Below are positions 13,001 to 25,016 of a stretch of DNA of 64,000 nt, piece by piece. A program made the translations under genes and the position numbers. This DNA comes from Dermatophagoides farinae (taxonomy: Eukaryota > Arthropoda > Arachnida > Sarcoptiformes > Pyroglyphidae), in contig NC_134678.1 in assembly GCF_024713945.1 (NCBI RefSeq), forward strand, positions 496,001 to 560,000, given 5' to 3'. Every line of letters starts with the position of its first letter. Within the stretch, counting starts at the first letter, position 1. The notes beneath the pieces are model-generated. The model searched no databases. It worked only from the letters and a program-made list of their open reading frames with translations, and was not told where the DNA came from.

Positions 13001-14917
13001 TATTGGCTTACCAGTATGATGATAATCTAAGAATTGAACCTGAATACTATGTTCCAATCATTCCAATGGTTTTAGTCAATGGTGCAGAAGGTATTGGCAC
13101 CGGTTGGAGTACCAAGGTTCCTAATTATGATCCACGAGCTATTGTTGATAACATTAAACGAATGCTTCGTAATGAAGAACCTTTGGAAATGAATCCATGG
13201 TATAAAGATTTCAGAGGTACCGTGGTGAAAGTGGAACCAATGAAATATGTTATCAATGGTGAAGTTGCCATTTTGGATGAACAAACTATCGAAATTACAG
13301 AATTACCGATACGTACCTGGACTCAAGTTTATAAGGAATCAATTTTGGAACCAATGCTACATGGTACGGAAAAAAGTCCTGCACTCATCAATGACTATAA
13401 AGAATATCATACCGATACCACTGTCAAGTATGTTTGATTTAATTTTTTTCTCGAGGTTCAATCCTAAAATTTTTTTTTGTTTTTGTTTAATAGATTTTTA
13501 GTTCAAATGAATGAAAGTTCAATGGAAAAAGTAATGCGAGATGGCATACATAAAGAATTCAAATTACAAACTTCAATGTCAATTTCATCGATGGTTTTGT
13601 TTGATAAAAATGGTGTTATTCGACGATATGAATCACCTTTGGATATTTTACGAGAATTTTTCTCTCTCCGTTTGGATTTCTATGTTCGACGCAAAAGATA
13701 CTATGAAGGTATGCTTGAAGCTGAGGCACTGAAACTTGAAAATCAAGCACGTTTCATTTTGGAAAAAAATGACCAAAAAATCATCATGGAAAATATTAAG
13801 AGAAAAGAATTTCTCAAGATATTGATTGAACGAAAATATGATTCGGATCCTGTGAAAGCATGGCGTAAGGAATTTAATATCGATCAAAATGAACCCGACA
13901 CCACGTCAAATAATGAAAATGAAGACATTGAAAATGATGATAAAATGCCTGAAACGGAAGAGGAGAAAAAACATGATTTTGACTATCTTATCGATATGAC
14001 AATGCGAACAATGTTAAGAGAAAATGTTCAAGAATTATTGAAAAAACGTGATGCCAAAAAATCTGAATTAGAAGAACTTAAACGTTCCACGCCGGAAATG
14101 CTTTGGGAGAAAGATTTGAATGCATTCCTTGAAGAACTTGAACGTGTGGAAAAAAATGAACGTGAAAATGCGCTGAAAGGTATTCGTCCAAAAAAATCGG
14201 CTAAAATTACGGCAAAAGGTTTGAAAATTTCAAATTTGGCTGATATCTATAAACCAAGTGAACTGGCTGATCGAATTGAACCGAAAATAGATTTTGAAAA
14301 ATATCAACCGAAAAAAGAACGGGTAAAAAAATCGAATAATAATAAAAAAGATAAGAAAAAGAATAATGATGATGGCGATGTGGATGAAGATGTGGTGGAA
14401 TTATTGCCAAAACAGCCGGTTAAAAAATTAAAACTTAAACAAACGACAATTAATTTTGGACAAAAGAAAACAAATGATTCGAAAATGAAAAAAGATGTTG
14501 AAATTGAAAAAAAGACAACTGTAGCCGCTACATCATCATCTTCGGTATGTTTTTTTGTTGTTAAATTTTTTTTTCAATTTTTAAATGACCTGTTTTTTTC
14601 TTTTTGTTGTGTAGACTACAAATGAAAAACGAAAATCTGATGAATTTGATGATGAAATTGTTGGCAAATCGACAAAAACTATTGCAAACAAAAAACAAAA
14701 ATACATTATGTCATCAAGCGATGATGATGATAATTCATTACAATTATTGGCATCACCAACACCGAAACAGCCATCACGTCGTGTTCGTAAAGTGACAAAT
14801 TATAAACAAATTTTCGATGACAATGATGAATCGGATGATGACTTTCATGATAATGACGATAATGATGATGATGATGATACAGTTGAGTCAGATGATTTAT
14901 ATGAAATTGATGATTGA
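10034..14917 (+). CDS. Top2: DNA topoisomerase II
   Basis: ATP-driven type IIA topoisomerase that passes one duplex through another; acts on chromosomes during replication and segregation. Six exons, 10034-10069, 10464-10577, 10642-12310, 12371-13427, 13494-14544 and 14615-14917, join to 1409 residues. The GHKL ATPase part has NAADNK, the glycine-rich loop GGRNGYGAKLCN and the QTKETMT K-loop. The TOPRIM part has EGDSAKSL and DQDQDGSHIKG for metal binding. The catalytic tyrosine is in ASPRYIFTCLS, in the breakage-reunion domain. The C-terminal tail is Lys/Asp-rich and unstructured, ending ESDDLYEIDD. The first exon is only 12 codons long and its ATG at 10034 is followed by a 394-base intron. 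Length fits single-copy arthropod TOP2. Confidence 0.97.
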
Positions 14918-16057
14918 AAATTTTTTATTTTTATTCCAACTAATCCACTATTAATTTACTACTTATTAATTTACTACTACTTATTCATTCAATTCAATTC
15001 ATTCTCATAAAATAAATATTTCATTTTTCAAAAAAAAAACATAGTGCCATCTTCCGATGGCCATTTTTTTTCATCCCGATTCCCTATCATTTATCGGGAT
15101 CATTAATCCTCATGAGTATATATGAAATACATACACCACATCATCATCATCATCATTGTAAATGGATACAACTATGGTAACAAACAACAAACCAAAACAC
15201 ATACATAACGTAAGTGATGAATGTTGATAGAGAGAATGGCATTTTTATTCAATGAATTTCATATATTGATGATGATGATATGGTTTTTTTTTCTTTTTGG
15301 TTGCAACCAGCCAACCAAAAAAAAAAAAAAAAAAAAAATTTTAGGTTGCCTAAAAACCGAGATAAACTATAGAGAGAGAGAGAGAAAGAGAACTTCTAGA
15401 GAGAAAATTCTTTCTCTTGCATTTCTCGTTTATGTTTGCGTTACATTTACATTGACTATATCGTCGGTCGGTCGATCGTCGTCGTCGTCGTGGTAGCTGG
15501 TTTCTTGATCATCATCATCATCGTCGTCGTAATCATGTATACTTTGTGTTGTTGTTGTTGTTGTTTTGTGAGTAATAATAAGTATATAGTGTGTATAAAG
15601 CCAAACCAAGCCAACTTGTCGATTTTTTTTTGTTTTTTGAAAAAAGGAAAAAATCATTTGCTAAAAGTTTTTTAACAACACATACACACACACACACACA
15701 AATGCCACAAGTAATAATAATCTCAAAAAATCAATCAAAAAAAATTTTGTTTTTGTTTTATTTGTGCATCATCATTGAAATTGGCATCAGCATCTTGTTT
15801 TTTGTTTTTGAAATTGGAGCACAGTATTGTGTGTGTGTGTGTGTTTGGAATTTTGGTTTTCTTTTCTTTTTTTTACAATTAACAAATTTTTGATCCAGAA
15901 AACTAGTATTTTTTTTATTTGGCCTAATTTTTTTTTATATCTACGATGTGATTATCGATATCTCAAGATTATTTGATTACCGGCAAATTTTAATTTTTCA
16001 TTTTTTAAATTTCAAGTGGATTAAATTATTTTTCGTACACAAACACCGATAGAAACA
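14918..16057. other. Gene-poor intergenic region TOP2 - EML
   Basis: Starts with the TOP2 3' UTR (AATAAA-like signal near 15010). It holds an A-run at 15318-15338, an AGAGAG run (15370-15390), GTCGTC and CAT triplet repeats, CA/TG repeats at 15684-15700 and 15830-15843, and the EML 5' leader. No coding exon is recognised. Confidence 0.5.
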
Positions 16058-19000
16058 ATGGAAGAATTTATTGGCCTATCTACAGGTGATTTATTTGTAT
16101 ATTCGTGTGCATGTGTGTGTGTGTTTTTAATGTTCAATTTTCAATGATTTTCAGATGAAAGTCTCATGTCAAATAATTCAAGTCTCAGTGGTGGTGGTGG
16201 TGGTGTTGGTGGTGTCGGTATTGGTATCGTTGGTGTTAATGATGATCGTAATATGAATACAGTATTTATGCGTTTTGCTGAATTGGAAAAAAAATTATCA
16301 GATCAAAGTGATGAAATTGTTTGTCTAAAAAGTACATTGGCCGATGTATTACGACGATTAAATCAACTTGAAGGACGTGGTATGTGATATTCATTATCTT
16401 ATTTCCTGTTTATTTATATTCATTCATTTTTTTGTGGTCCCACTCAAGCCATTGTAACCACATCATATCATCATCTATCACCATCTTCTAGTCATCATCA
16501 TCATCAAAATAGTAATGGAAAAAATGTATATAATAATCGTGGTAGCACAATATATTCAAATAAAATTCATGGCAGAAATTTATCAACATTATCCAATGGA
16601 AGTGTCCAGAATAATAATAATAATAATGAACAAATATCATCGCTATATCCATCTAATAATCATCGCCGCTATCTTTCATCTACCTCATTACAATATGATA
16701 TGACAACGCCGGCAGCATCACCACAATCGAATCATCATCATCATCATCATAATAACAATCATAATTATCGTTCAATATCATCAATGAATCATTCAAAATC
16801 ATTAATGAGAATGAATTCTGGTTCAAATCTAAAATCAATGAAAAGTTGGTCAGCAAGTCAAGATATTCGTTTTTCATCCATCGTTGATCCAAATGTCAAG
16901 TATGTAATTTGTTCAAAAAAACCATCGAAACGATTTAAAATTTTTTCCTATTTCGACATTATTAACCTGACCTTAACTGAGCAAACAAAACAACAAAAAC
17001 ATTCGAATTATTTTTCAAAAAATTAATTGGTTTTTTTTCTCTTCTCTTATTTATTTAGCAATCTAAAAGATTTCCATTACAATCAAGGTATATATTACAT
17101 TTCATTGAATTTTTTTTCATTTCACTGGAAATTATTTTTTTTCTATTTTCCATCTAAACACATAGTGGAAGGAGTAATCAAATTCAATATTTGTGATCGA
17201 CAAATCATAATCAATATACCAACGGATCTATTGCAAACATATACGATTAAAAATGTAACCAGTCCACCGTTACAACGATTAAAACTTGAATGGGCGTAAG
17301 TTTTTTTTTTAATTTTCTGGCAATTGTTTTTGACATTTTCAAACATTTGTTTGTTTCATTACTACCAGTTATGGTTATAGAGGACGTGATTGTCGACATA
17401 ATCTATATCTATTACCAACTGGTGAAATTGTCTATTTTATTGCAGCTGTTGTCGTGCTTTATAATATTGACGATCAAATTCAACGTCATTATAATGGACA
17501 TACAAGTGAAATACGTTGTTTAACTATACATCCAAATAAATTATTAATTGCCACTGGCCAGAATGTCAATCAAGATAGGTATTTTTTTCCGAAAAAAAAC
17601 TTTGATTGATTGATTAATCATTTTTTTTCTCATAGTCGATTTGAAAAAAGGCCACATGTTCGAATATGGGATTCAGTTAGTTTGAATACATTGCATATTC
17701 TAGGACAGAATGGTGAATTTGATCGTGGTGGTATTAGTTGTATATCATTTTCAAAATTTGATGGCGGCAATTTATTGTGTGTTGTTGATGAATCCAATGA
17801 TCATATGGTTTCGTTATGGGAATGGCATAAAGGATTGAATGGTCATAAAATTTCTGAAGCAAAATCAACATGTGATGCTGTATTGGCTGCAGAATTTCAT
17901 CCAATTGAAAAAAATATATTAATCACAATTGGTAAAGGTCATATTCATTTTTGGGATATTGAAGGTGGTTCATTGGCGAAAAAAATTGGATCGTTTGAGG
18001 TTTGTCATTTTAACTTTTTTTTCTTCTCAAACCGATCATCAAATTCATTTTTTTTTTTTTTTTTTGCTATACCCAGAAACAAGATAAACCAAAATATATT
18101 CTTTGTATGACATTCAATGATGTTGGTGAATTGTTAACCGGTGATTCTAATGGCAATATTATCGTGTGGCATCAAAATTCTGGCAGAATGATACGAACAA
18201 TTTTCAATGCACATGATGGATCGATATTTGATATCTGTACATTAAAAGATGGTACAATTGTAACCGGTGGTGGTAAAGATAAGAAAATTATTGAATGGAA
18301 TGCAAATATGAATCGTACCGGTAGAGAAGCAAAGGTATTCCTCTATTCACTTAACGACCAGAAAATGATAAAAAAAAACTTTTTTTCAATAGCTTCCCGA
18401 TCAATATGGTGGTGTACGAACATTGACCACTGGTAAAGGATCAATGTTGATTGTTGGAACGACAAAAAATTGTATTTTACAAGGAACAATGTCATTGAAT
18501 TTTTCATTGGTTATTCAGGTAAAATCCAATTTCCTTATTCAAAACGATGTGATTAAATTTTTTTTTTGTTTTTTTCTTGAAAATAAAACAGGGTCATACT
18601 GAAGAGCTTTGTGCACTTGCCATACATCCAACACAGAATCAATTTATAACCGGTGGTTATGATAAAAATATTCATCTTTGGGATACAATGTCACATTTGG
18701 TTGTATGGAGTAAAGATATTGGTGAATCGGTTCATGCATCATCATTTTCACCTGATGGTAGTATTATAATCATCAGTACAATGACCGTTGGACGTTGGAT
18801 GGTATTGGATTCGACGACCAGACAATTGATTTCCATGCATAATGATGGATCGGATTTAATTGAATGTATAAAATTCTCACCAAATGGACGTTATGTTGCA
18901 CTTGGATCACGTGATAATAATATCTATGTTTATCAAGTTAGTGATGAATATCGTAAATTCAATCGAATTGGCCGTTGTTCCGGCCATACATCTTATGTAA

Positions 19001-19484
19001 TCAGTATAGGTAAGTGGAAAAACATTCTGCTGGAAAAATCAATTAACTTGCTCGTTGATTAATAGATTGGGATACATCCAACACGTATATACAAACAACA
19101 TCGATTCTATTTGAACATTTATTCTGGAATGCATCCATTTGTCGACAATTGAATAATGTATCAATTGCACGTGATTTAGAATTTGTTACACATAATTCAA
19201 TGATTGGTTTCAATGTATTTGGTGTTTGGCCTGATAATTTTGATAATGGTGGTCCATTCATTAGTACAATGGATCGATCACATAATTGTAAATTATTACT
19301 AACTGGTGATGATGTTGGACGTTTGAATCTATTCACATATCCATCATGTCAACCAAAATGTTTACATCATTCATATGTTGGACATACTAGTACAGTACCG
19401 AATGCAAGATTTTTAGCAGATGATAGCCGTATCATATCGATTGGTGGTAAAGATTCAAGTATTTTACAATGGTCGGTTACATAA
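16058..19484 (+). CDS. EML: EML (echinoderm microtubule-associated protein-like)
   Basis: Microtubule-binding WD40 protein of the cytoskeleton. Eleven exons, 16058-16085, 16155-16379, 16449-16899, 17059-17087, 17166-17295, 17369-17578, 17636-17999, 18077-18334, 18393-18518, 18592-19009 and 19066-19484, join in phase to 885 residues. An N-terminal coiled coil (FMRFAELEKKLSDQSDEI to LRRLNQLEG) matches the EML trimerisation domain. A Ser/His/Asn-rich basic linker follows. The HELP motif is at YGYRGRDCRHNLYLLPTGE. Tandem WD-type repeats fill the rest (RIWDS, HFWDIEGG, IIVWHQNSG, IHLWD, IYVYQV, ILQWS), consistent with the two fused propellers of the family. I cannot tell which vertebrate paralogue (EML1-4) is closest. 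It converges on COA6, 185 bases away. Confidence 0.95.
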
Positions 19485-19669
19485 TCATCATGATCAATAA
19501 TAATGAACAAAACAAATCAGTTTCATTTTCATTTTTTTTTATTGCTAAAAGTAAAAATTATTTATTCAATTTTTTTTTCATATCATACAAAAACATATAA
19601 ACAAACATATTGATCTATATATTAATCATTGTGATTTTCTTCGACGATGCCTTGGATGTTTTTTTTTCA

Positions 19670-19954
19670 TCATTTTTTCTCATCATCATTGTCGATTGGT
19701 TCAAATCCTTTTTCAATTTTGTCTTTAAATTTTAAATATCTATATTTACGATTAAAATGTTGTACCCATTGTTGTGGACAATCAGTTTCGAATAATGATT
19801 TCAATTTTTTACATTCATCTGGAATATTATTATTCTGATTTTGATCATCATTATTTTCATTCTTTACATTCGAATGTTGATCCAAACAATGCCAATATTG
19901 ATCACGTGAAGCATAACATTTAAGACGATTTTCTTTACGTGGAAATGATGACAT
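19670..19954 (-). CDS. COA6: COA6, cytochrome c oxidase assembly factor
   Basis: Intermembrane-space CHCH protein that helps deliver copper to COX2 during complex IV assembly. Single exon, 94 residues. The first twin-cysteine half is CYASRDQYWHC, a CX9C; the second is CKKLKSLFETDC, a CX10C, followed by PQQWVQHFNRKYRYLKFKDK. These spacings and the PQQW block are typical of COA6. An Asn/Asp-rich insert of about 15-20 residues (VKNENNDDQNQNNN) sits between the two helices where vertebrates have a short loop. The next gene, divergent, starts 940 bases away. Confidence 0.93.
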   Translation of the reverse strand: MSSFPRKENRLKCYASRDQYWHCLDQHSNVKNENNDDQNQNNNIPDECKKLKSLFETDCPQQWVQHFNRKYRYLKFKDKIEKGFEPIDNDDEKK

Positions 19955-20894
19955 TGTTTTTCTTTTTCTTCTTCAGAATAAACACAAACACATACAATCA
20001 ATAATTTAATGGCAGTTTATTAATTGATTTTTTTTCCGGTAACTCTTAACCAAACAACAACATTGAAATTTTTGTCTCATATCATATCATGTGTTTTTAA
20101 TGCCCGATTTTGTGTAATGTAACGATATCGATGAACGTAACTGTATATGCTAAAGAGAAAAAAAACGGCATTCTAAAATCAACCATCATCATCGTCATCA
20201 TCATCATCATCGTTATTGATGATTTAATAAATGAATGAGATCGAATGTTGGATTTCCTTAATTTGTAAATTGATATTTCAGCAAGATTTGCTTTTATCTT
20301 TCATCAATTTTATTGATGATGATGATTGTGTGTTTGTTTTGTTTATCATCATTATCATCATCATCATCACATACGTATGACATCAAGACACAACTTCTAT
20401 AAATAATATTAATTCGATCAATCAATAATCATGATGATGATGATGATGATCACTTTACACTGCTACTACTGCTAGTCGATTGGTAAATAATAATTTGAAA
20501 TTTTTTTTTTTTTTTTTTTGATAATCAAAATTTGCCTTTTTTGCTGTTTTTTCGATTCCTTTTTCTTCTTCCATTTCAAAAGTATATCAAGTTCCATTGA
20601 TGAAATTTTCTAAAATTGAAAGTTATCAATTTACATTTGAACTTTGATATATAAATTTTTTTTTTCGTTTTCACGAAACACGCACATCCAATTTTGAAGC
20701 CACTTTTTTTTGCATTCGTGTCTCATTTTTTTTTCTTCATCATCTTCTTCGTCATCGTCGTTGTGACAACACACACATCCTGAATACATGAATTTAAATT
20801 GTTTGCTTTTCAATGTTTTTTCTTCTTGTTGATGAGATGATAAAAAATTAACAAACCAAATTTGGCATCGTTTAACATTTTTAACTGAACGAAA
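19955..20894. other. Intergenic region COA6 / SELENOI
   Basis: A 940-base divergent gap. It contains CAT/GAT triplet repeats (20181-20213, 20350-20370, 20430-20450), a T-run of about 18 (20502-20519) and the leaders of both genes. No coding exon is seen. Confidence 0.5.
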
Positions 20895-22400
20895 ATGGCT
20901 TCTTTATTCAATTATAAATACCTTAATCATAATCATCTGAAAGGATTCGAAAATTATGTGGTAAGTGGATTTAGTGGATTATAAAAATAATCGTAAAATT
21001 CATAATTTTTCTTTCTTTCTTTCTTCTCTGCCATTAGTATAATTCCAAAGATACTAGTCCATTGAGTAAATATGTTATGCATCCATTCTGGAATGTTGTC
21101 GTCAAGGTTAGAGAATTGATTTTTTTTTTGTTTGGATTTTGATGATTTTTTTTCTTCTTCTTGCAGCTTGTACCAATGTGGATAGCACCAAATGTACTTA
21201 CTTTTGTCGGTTTTCTTATGACAGCCGGTAATGGTCTATTATTGAGTATATATGATCCAGAATTTTATGCATCAAGTGATTCATATCCACAATTTCCACC
21301 AATACCCGATTGGGTGTGGATCGTTTGTGCCATATTTCATTCAGTGGCACATACATTAGATGGTATTGATGGTAAACATGCTAGACGTACAAAATCCTCA
21401 GGACCATTAGGTGAACTGATGGATCATGGAATGGATAGTTGGACAGCATTTTTCATTCCATTCTGTATATATTCAATATTTGGTCGTGCCGATTATTCTC
21501 AATCACCATTTCATATGCATTTTATTTTCTGGACAATTTATATTACATTCTATTTATCACATTGGGAAAAATATAATACCGGCATCCTATATTTGCCATG
21601 GAGTTATGATGCATCACAGATGGCATTATTTATCATGTATCTGGTAACCTATTGTTATGGACATCAAATTTGGAAATTTACCGTGCCCATTTTGAATTTA
21701 ACTTCGGGTGAATTTTTCGAAGTTACATCTTATGGTAATTATTATCATTTGTTGTTTACACATGTATTTATTGATTTTGTTTTTTTTTTTAATTTTCACT
21801 ACCAGTAACCAGTTTTCTATTATCGATTCCAATGGCATTCTATAATGTTTATACATGTCAAACACCTAAACAGAAAACATTTTATCAATCATTTAGACCA
21901 TTAATCTCATTGATTGGTCTATTTATAGTTTCAACATTGTGGGCAAAATTTTCACCAATGAATATCATTGAAGTAGAACCACGAACATTTTATTTTATGG
22001 TTGGAACTGTTTTTTCCAATATTGCGGTAAGAATTTTCTTTCGACAACAATGAATAAAAATGAAAAAATGTCTAATTTGTTTCTAATTCTCATTCCATAT
22101 AATTAGTGTCGTTTGATTGTAAGTCAAATGTCATCAACGAAATGTGATTTAATCAATTGGTTTCTATATCCATTAACAATATCGACATTGTGTGCAATTA
22201 TTGGAAATATTGATCATCAACAAGAATTACGTTTATTACGTATCAATGCCATTATTTATACAATATTACATTTACATTATGCCATATGTATCGTCCGTCA
22301 AATGTGCCATCATTTCGGTATATATTGTTTTTCATTGGATCGTCCGGAAAAAATTAAATCACCTGAACAAGAAAATTTAGGTAAACTTAAATCTAAATAA
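20895..22400 (+). CDS. SELENOI: Ethanolaminephosphotransferase 1 (SELENOI/EPT1 type)
   Basis: Integral membrane enzyme of the Kennedy pathway that joins CDP-ethanolamine and diacylglycerol to make phosphatidylethanolamine in ER or Golgi. Five exons, 20895-20960, 21038-21106, 21167-21734, 21806-22026 and 22107-22400, give 405 residues. The CDP-alcohol phosphotransferase signature is present as [11 protein letters not shown] followed by [10 protein letters not shown] (pattern DGxxARxxxxxxxxGxxxDxxxD). Other family blocks are [33 protein letters not shown] and [13 protein letters not shown]. Multiple hydrophobic helices follow. The vertebrate protein ends in a selenocysteine-containing tail; here the tail ([18 protein letters not shown]) has Lys/Ser in that region and stops at TAA with no in-frame TGA, so this is the non-selenoprotein form. 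Confidence 0.93.
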
Positions 22401-25016
22401 TAGATACGAATGAATGAATTCTGTTGTTGTTGTTGTTGTTGTTTTGATCAAACTGATCGATCAAAAAAAAAAACGAAAAAACGAGAACAAAACAAATTCA
22501 TTAAAATCTGTAAATTTTGCTGCTTTATTTTCCTTTTTCCTATTGTTTCGACAAACCAACAGCAACAATAATCTTGTTCAATTTGCTCATTTTTTTTCAT
22601 TTTTTTTTGGAATCCACTATTTTTAAAAAATTTATATTTCCTCATTTTTTTATTATTTTTTTTTTTTGATCATTTTAAACATTAAAGGAATTTTTTGAAA
22701 ATTTTTCTTCTTTGCCTGACACTTTGATCCTTTTGATCTTTCATTTTTCCTCTTCTCTTTTTTTTCCATTCTGAAATCTATATATTTCAGATTAATTTTC
22801 AATCAATCAATCAATCAATATGATTAATAATTTTTTTTCTCCAATTTCTCTCTTTCTCTTTTTGATTCCAATAGTTTGAAAATTTCTTCACTGTTCGAAT
22901 TGAGAAAATTGTTGTTGTTTTGTATGAAGACGACGATGGAATTTTTTTTTTGTTTGTTTGTTTGTTTAGTTTGGCGAAATATTTTGTAAAAATTCTCTTT
23001 TTTTTGTGTTTTTTACCATTTCCAAATGAATTGGAATATTCACCACCAATCACACACACATTGGTTATATTTTATCGTCGGCCAATTTAATCTTGAACCC
23101 TTTTTCAACTATTTTAACGTCAACTATATATAAATATTACTATAACTACTCAAGTGAAAACAAAACAAAACAAAAAAAAATTCGAATTTAAATCAATTCA
23201 AAAATCACACACACACACACGCACAGCGTCATCTATCTATTTATTCACGCACACATGAAAAATAATTTTGATCGAATTGTTTTGTTTGTGGTTGTTGTTG
23301 TTGTCAAGAAAATCGCACAATTTTTCTCTTCTTGTTTTCAAATTATTCAATAAAATATTAAAATAAATTCAAATAAAAAAATTTGATTTTTAATACGATA
23401 TCATAATGATGATGAAAAGTAAGATGTGAAAATGGCTGAAAAAAAAATCAATGCGCCACGGTAACTAATTTTTATTTAATTTTTTTTTTAAAAATGAATT
23501 AATTATATCAACCAATTGACAGTGAACAAATGAAAATGAGAGCAATTCAACGATTCATCGACATAGATGTTTCCGATCGATAATAATAGCCACTTGCAAT
23601 TTGAAAACGAGATGAAAAAAAAATCTCTCAACTATAAATATAAAAAAAACTAACTATAGCCTCAAACGATGCAAAGGTATATGTTACTTTTTCTTTCTTT
23701 CATTCATATTTATTACATTACCACCACATAAACACACATACACACTAATGACAATGACTATGATAATGATAATGATGTAGATTGATGATTATTCCAAGTA
23801 GTTTTTCTTTTTTTGTTTTTTCAATTAAGATATAAATGATGATTGTGGCCATGTTGATGGTGGTGGTGGTCGTCGTCGTCGTTGTGGTTGCCATTATCAA
23901 CAATTATAAAAGACTTGTGTGTATGGTAACAACAAACATTAGCAGAAGCATTGGATAAAAATGGCAAAAAAAATCGTTTTTTTTCTGCGTGTGTTTGTGT
24001 GCACGAGCGTGTACTATTTTCGCAACTAGCCATCATCATCATCATTTTGATCTTCATCATCATCATCATCATCATCAACAACAACAACCAACCAACAACA
24101 TCAACATATGCATTGAAAATTATTGGCGGCCTTGAGTGTTTAATTGGAAAAAATTTTGTTAAAAAAAAAATGCGACTACATTCTAGCAACAACAGCAGCA
24201 CAACACACATATACACACAGACAGAAAATACGGCATGAAGCATACGCACACAAACACGCAGATGCTGGTTATAATATGGCTGTTGCTGTTGTTGATTTGG
24301 TTTTGAGATGATGATGATGATGATGATCCAGATTCGATGATGATGATGATGGTGATGATGGTAATTTGAAGCCGCTAAGAACAAAAAAAAACAAAACAAA
24401 AAAAAATAACGACCACGAATGAACTTTAGATATTAAGAAGAAGAAACAAAAACAAAACAAAGAAAAAAACACCGAATCTCTCTGTGTGTGTATAGGTGGA
24501 TGGTGGTAAATGATGATGATAATATCCGTGGATTATTGAAACGAAACGAAACGAAAAATTTTTTATCAATCGAATGTCTGTCTGTGTGTGTGTGCCATGT
24601 GTGACATCATTTCCGAATGACTCCTTGAAGAAAAAAAATTCTCTTTTTCTTTTGTTGGTTGATTTTTGGTTTTCTTCTCTCGAATCAAATTCATTTCACC
24701 ATTCACAAATAAGCTACCGTTGAAACGTGTGTTCGGGTTTTTTTTCAAAAAAAAACCAAAATTGAATGTTCGTTCAATTCGGGCCGTTTTTTTTCTTTGA
24801 TTTTTCATTACATTTTAATTACAGGTAAGTAAAGATTTAGATTTGTTTTTTTGAAATTTTTTTTTATTTTTCCAATTAATTTAATGTGTAGAGATTCGAA
24901 AGTTGCCGATCAACACACACATATGGTCGATGATGATGATGATGATGATGATGATGTTTTCCACATATTTTATTTGATTGAATCATTTGGCTGATTGATT
25001 GATTTATTGGAAAAAA
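22401..25016. other. Gene-poor region with probable 5' leader of the zinc-finger gene
   Basis: 2.6 kb of poly(T), CA/TG and GAT repeats with no convincing protein-coding exon. A good donor (ACAG|GTAAGT, intron from 24825) and an acceptor (GTGTAG, ending 24891) suggest a short 5' UTR intron just before the zinc-finger start. (GAT)n tracts lie at 24307-24326 and 24928-24956. Confidence 0.45.
24928..24956. repeat. (GAT)n microsatellite
   Basis: Nine to ten uninterrupted GAT units just before the zinc-finger gene start. Typical of the many GAT/CAT tracts in this window; candidate polymorphic locus. Confidence 0.9.

Noticed and set aside
15318-15338. Long A-runs here and at 41481-41500 as possible retrotransposon tails
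   Set aside because: No coding remnant or target-site duplication next to them; homopolymer runs are common throughout.
23821-24472. Long open frames with His, Asp and Met runs on the minus strand
   Set aside because: They are translations of CAT/GAT and CA microsatellites with no conserved residues or splice structure.
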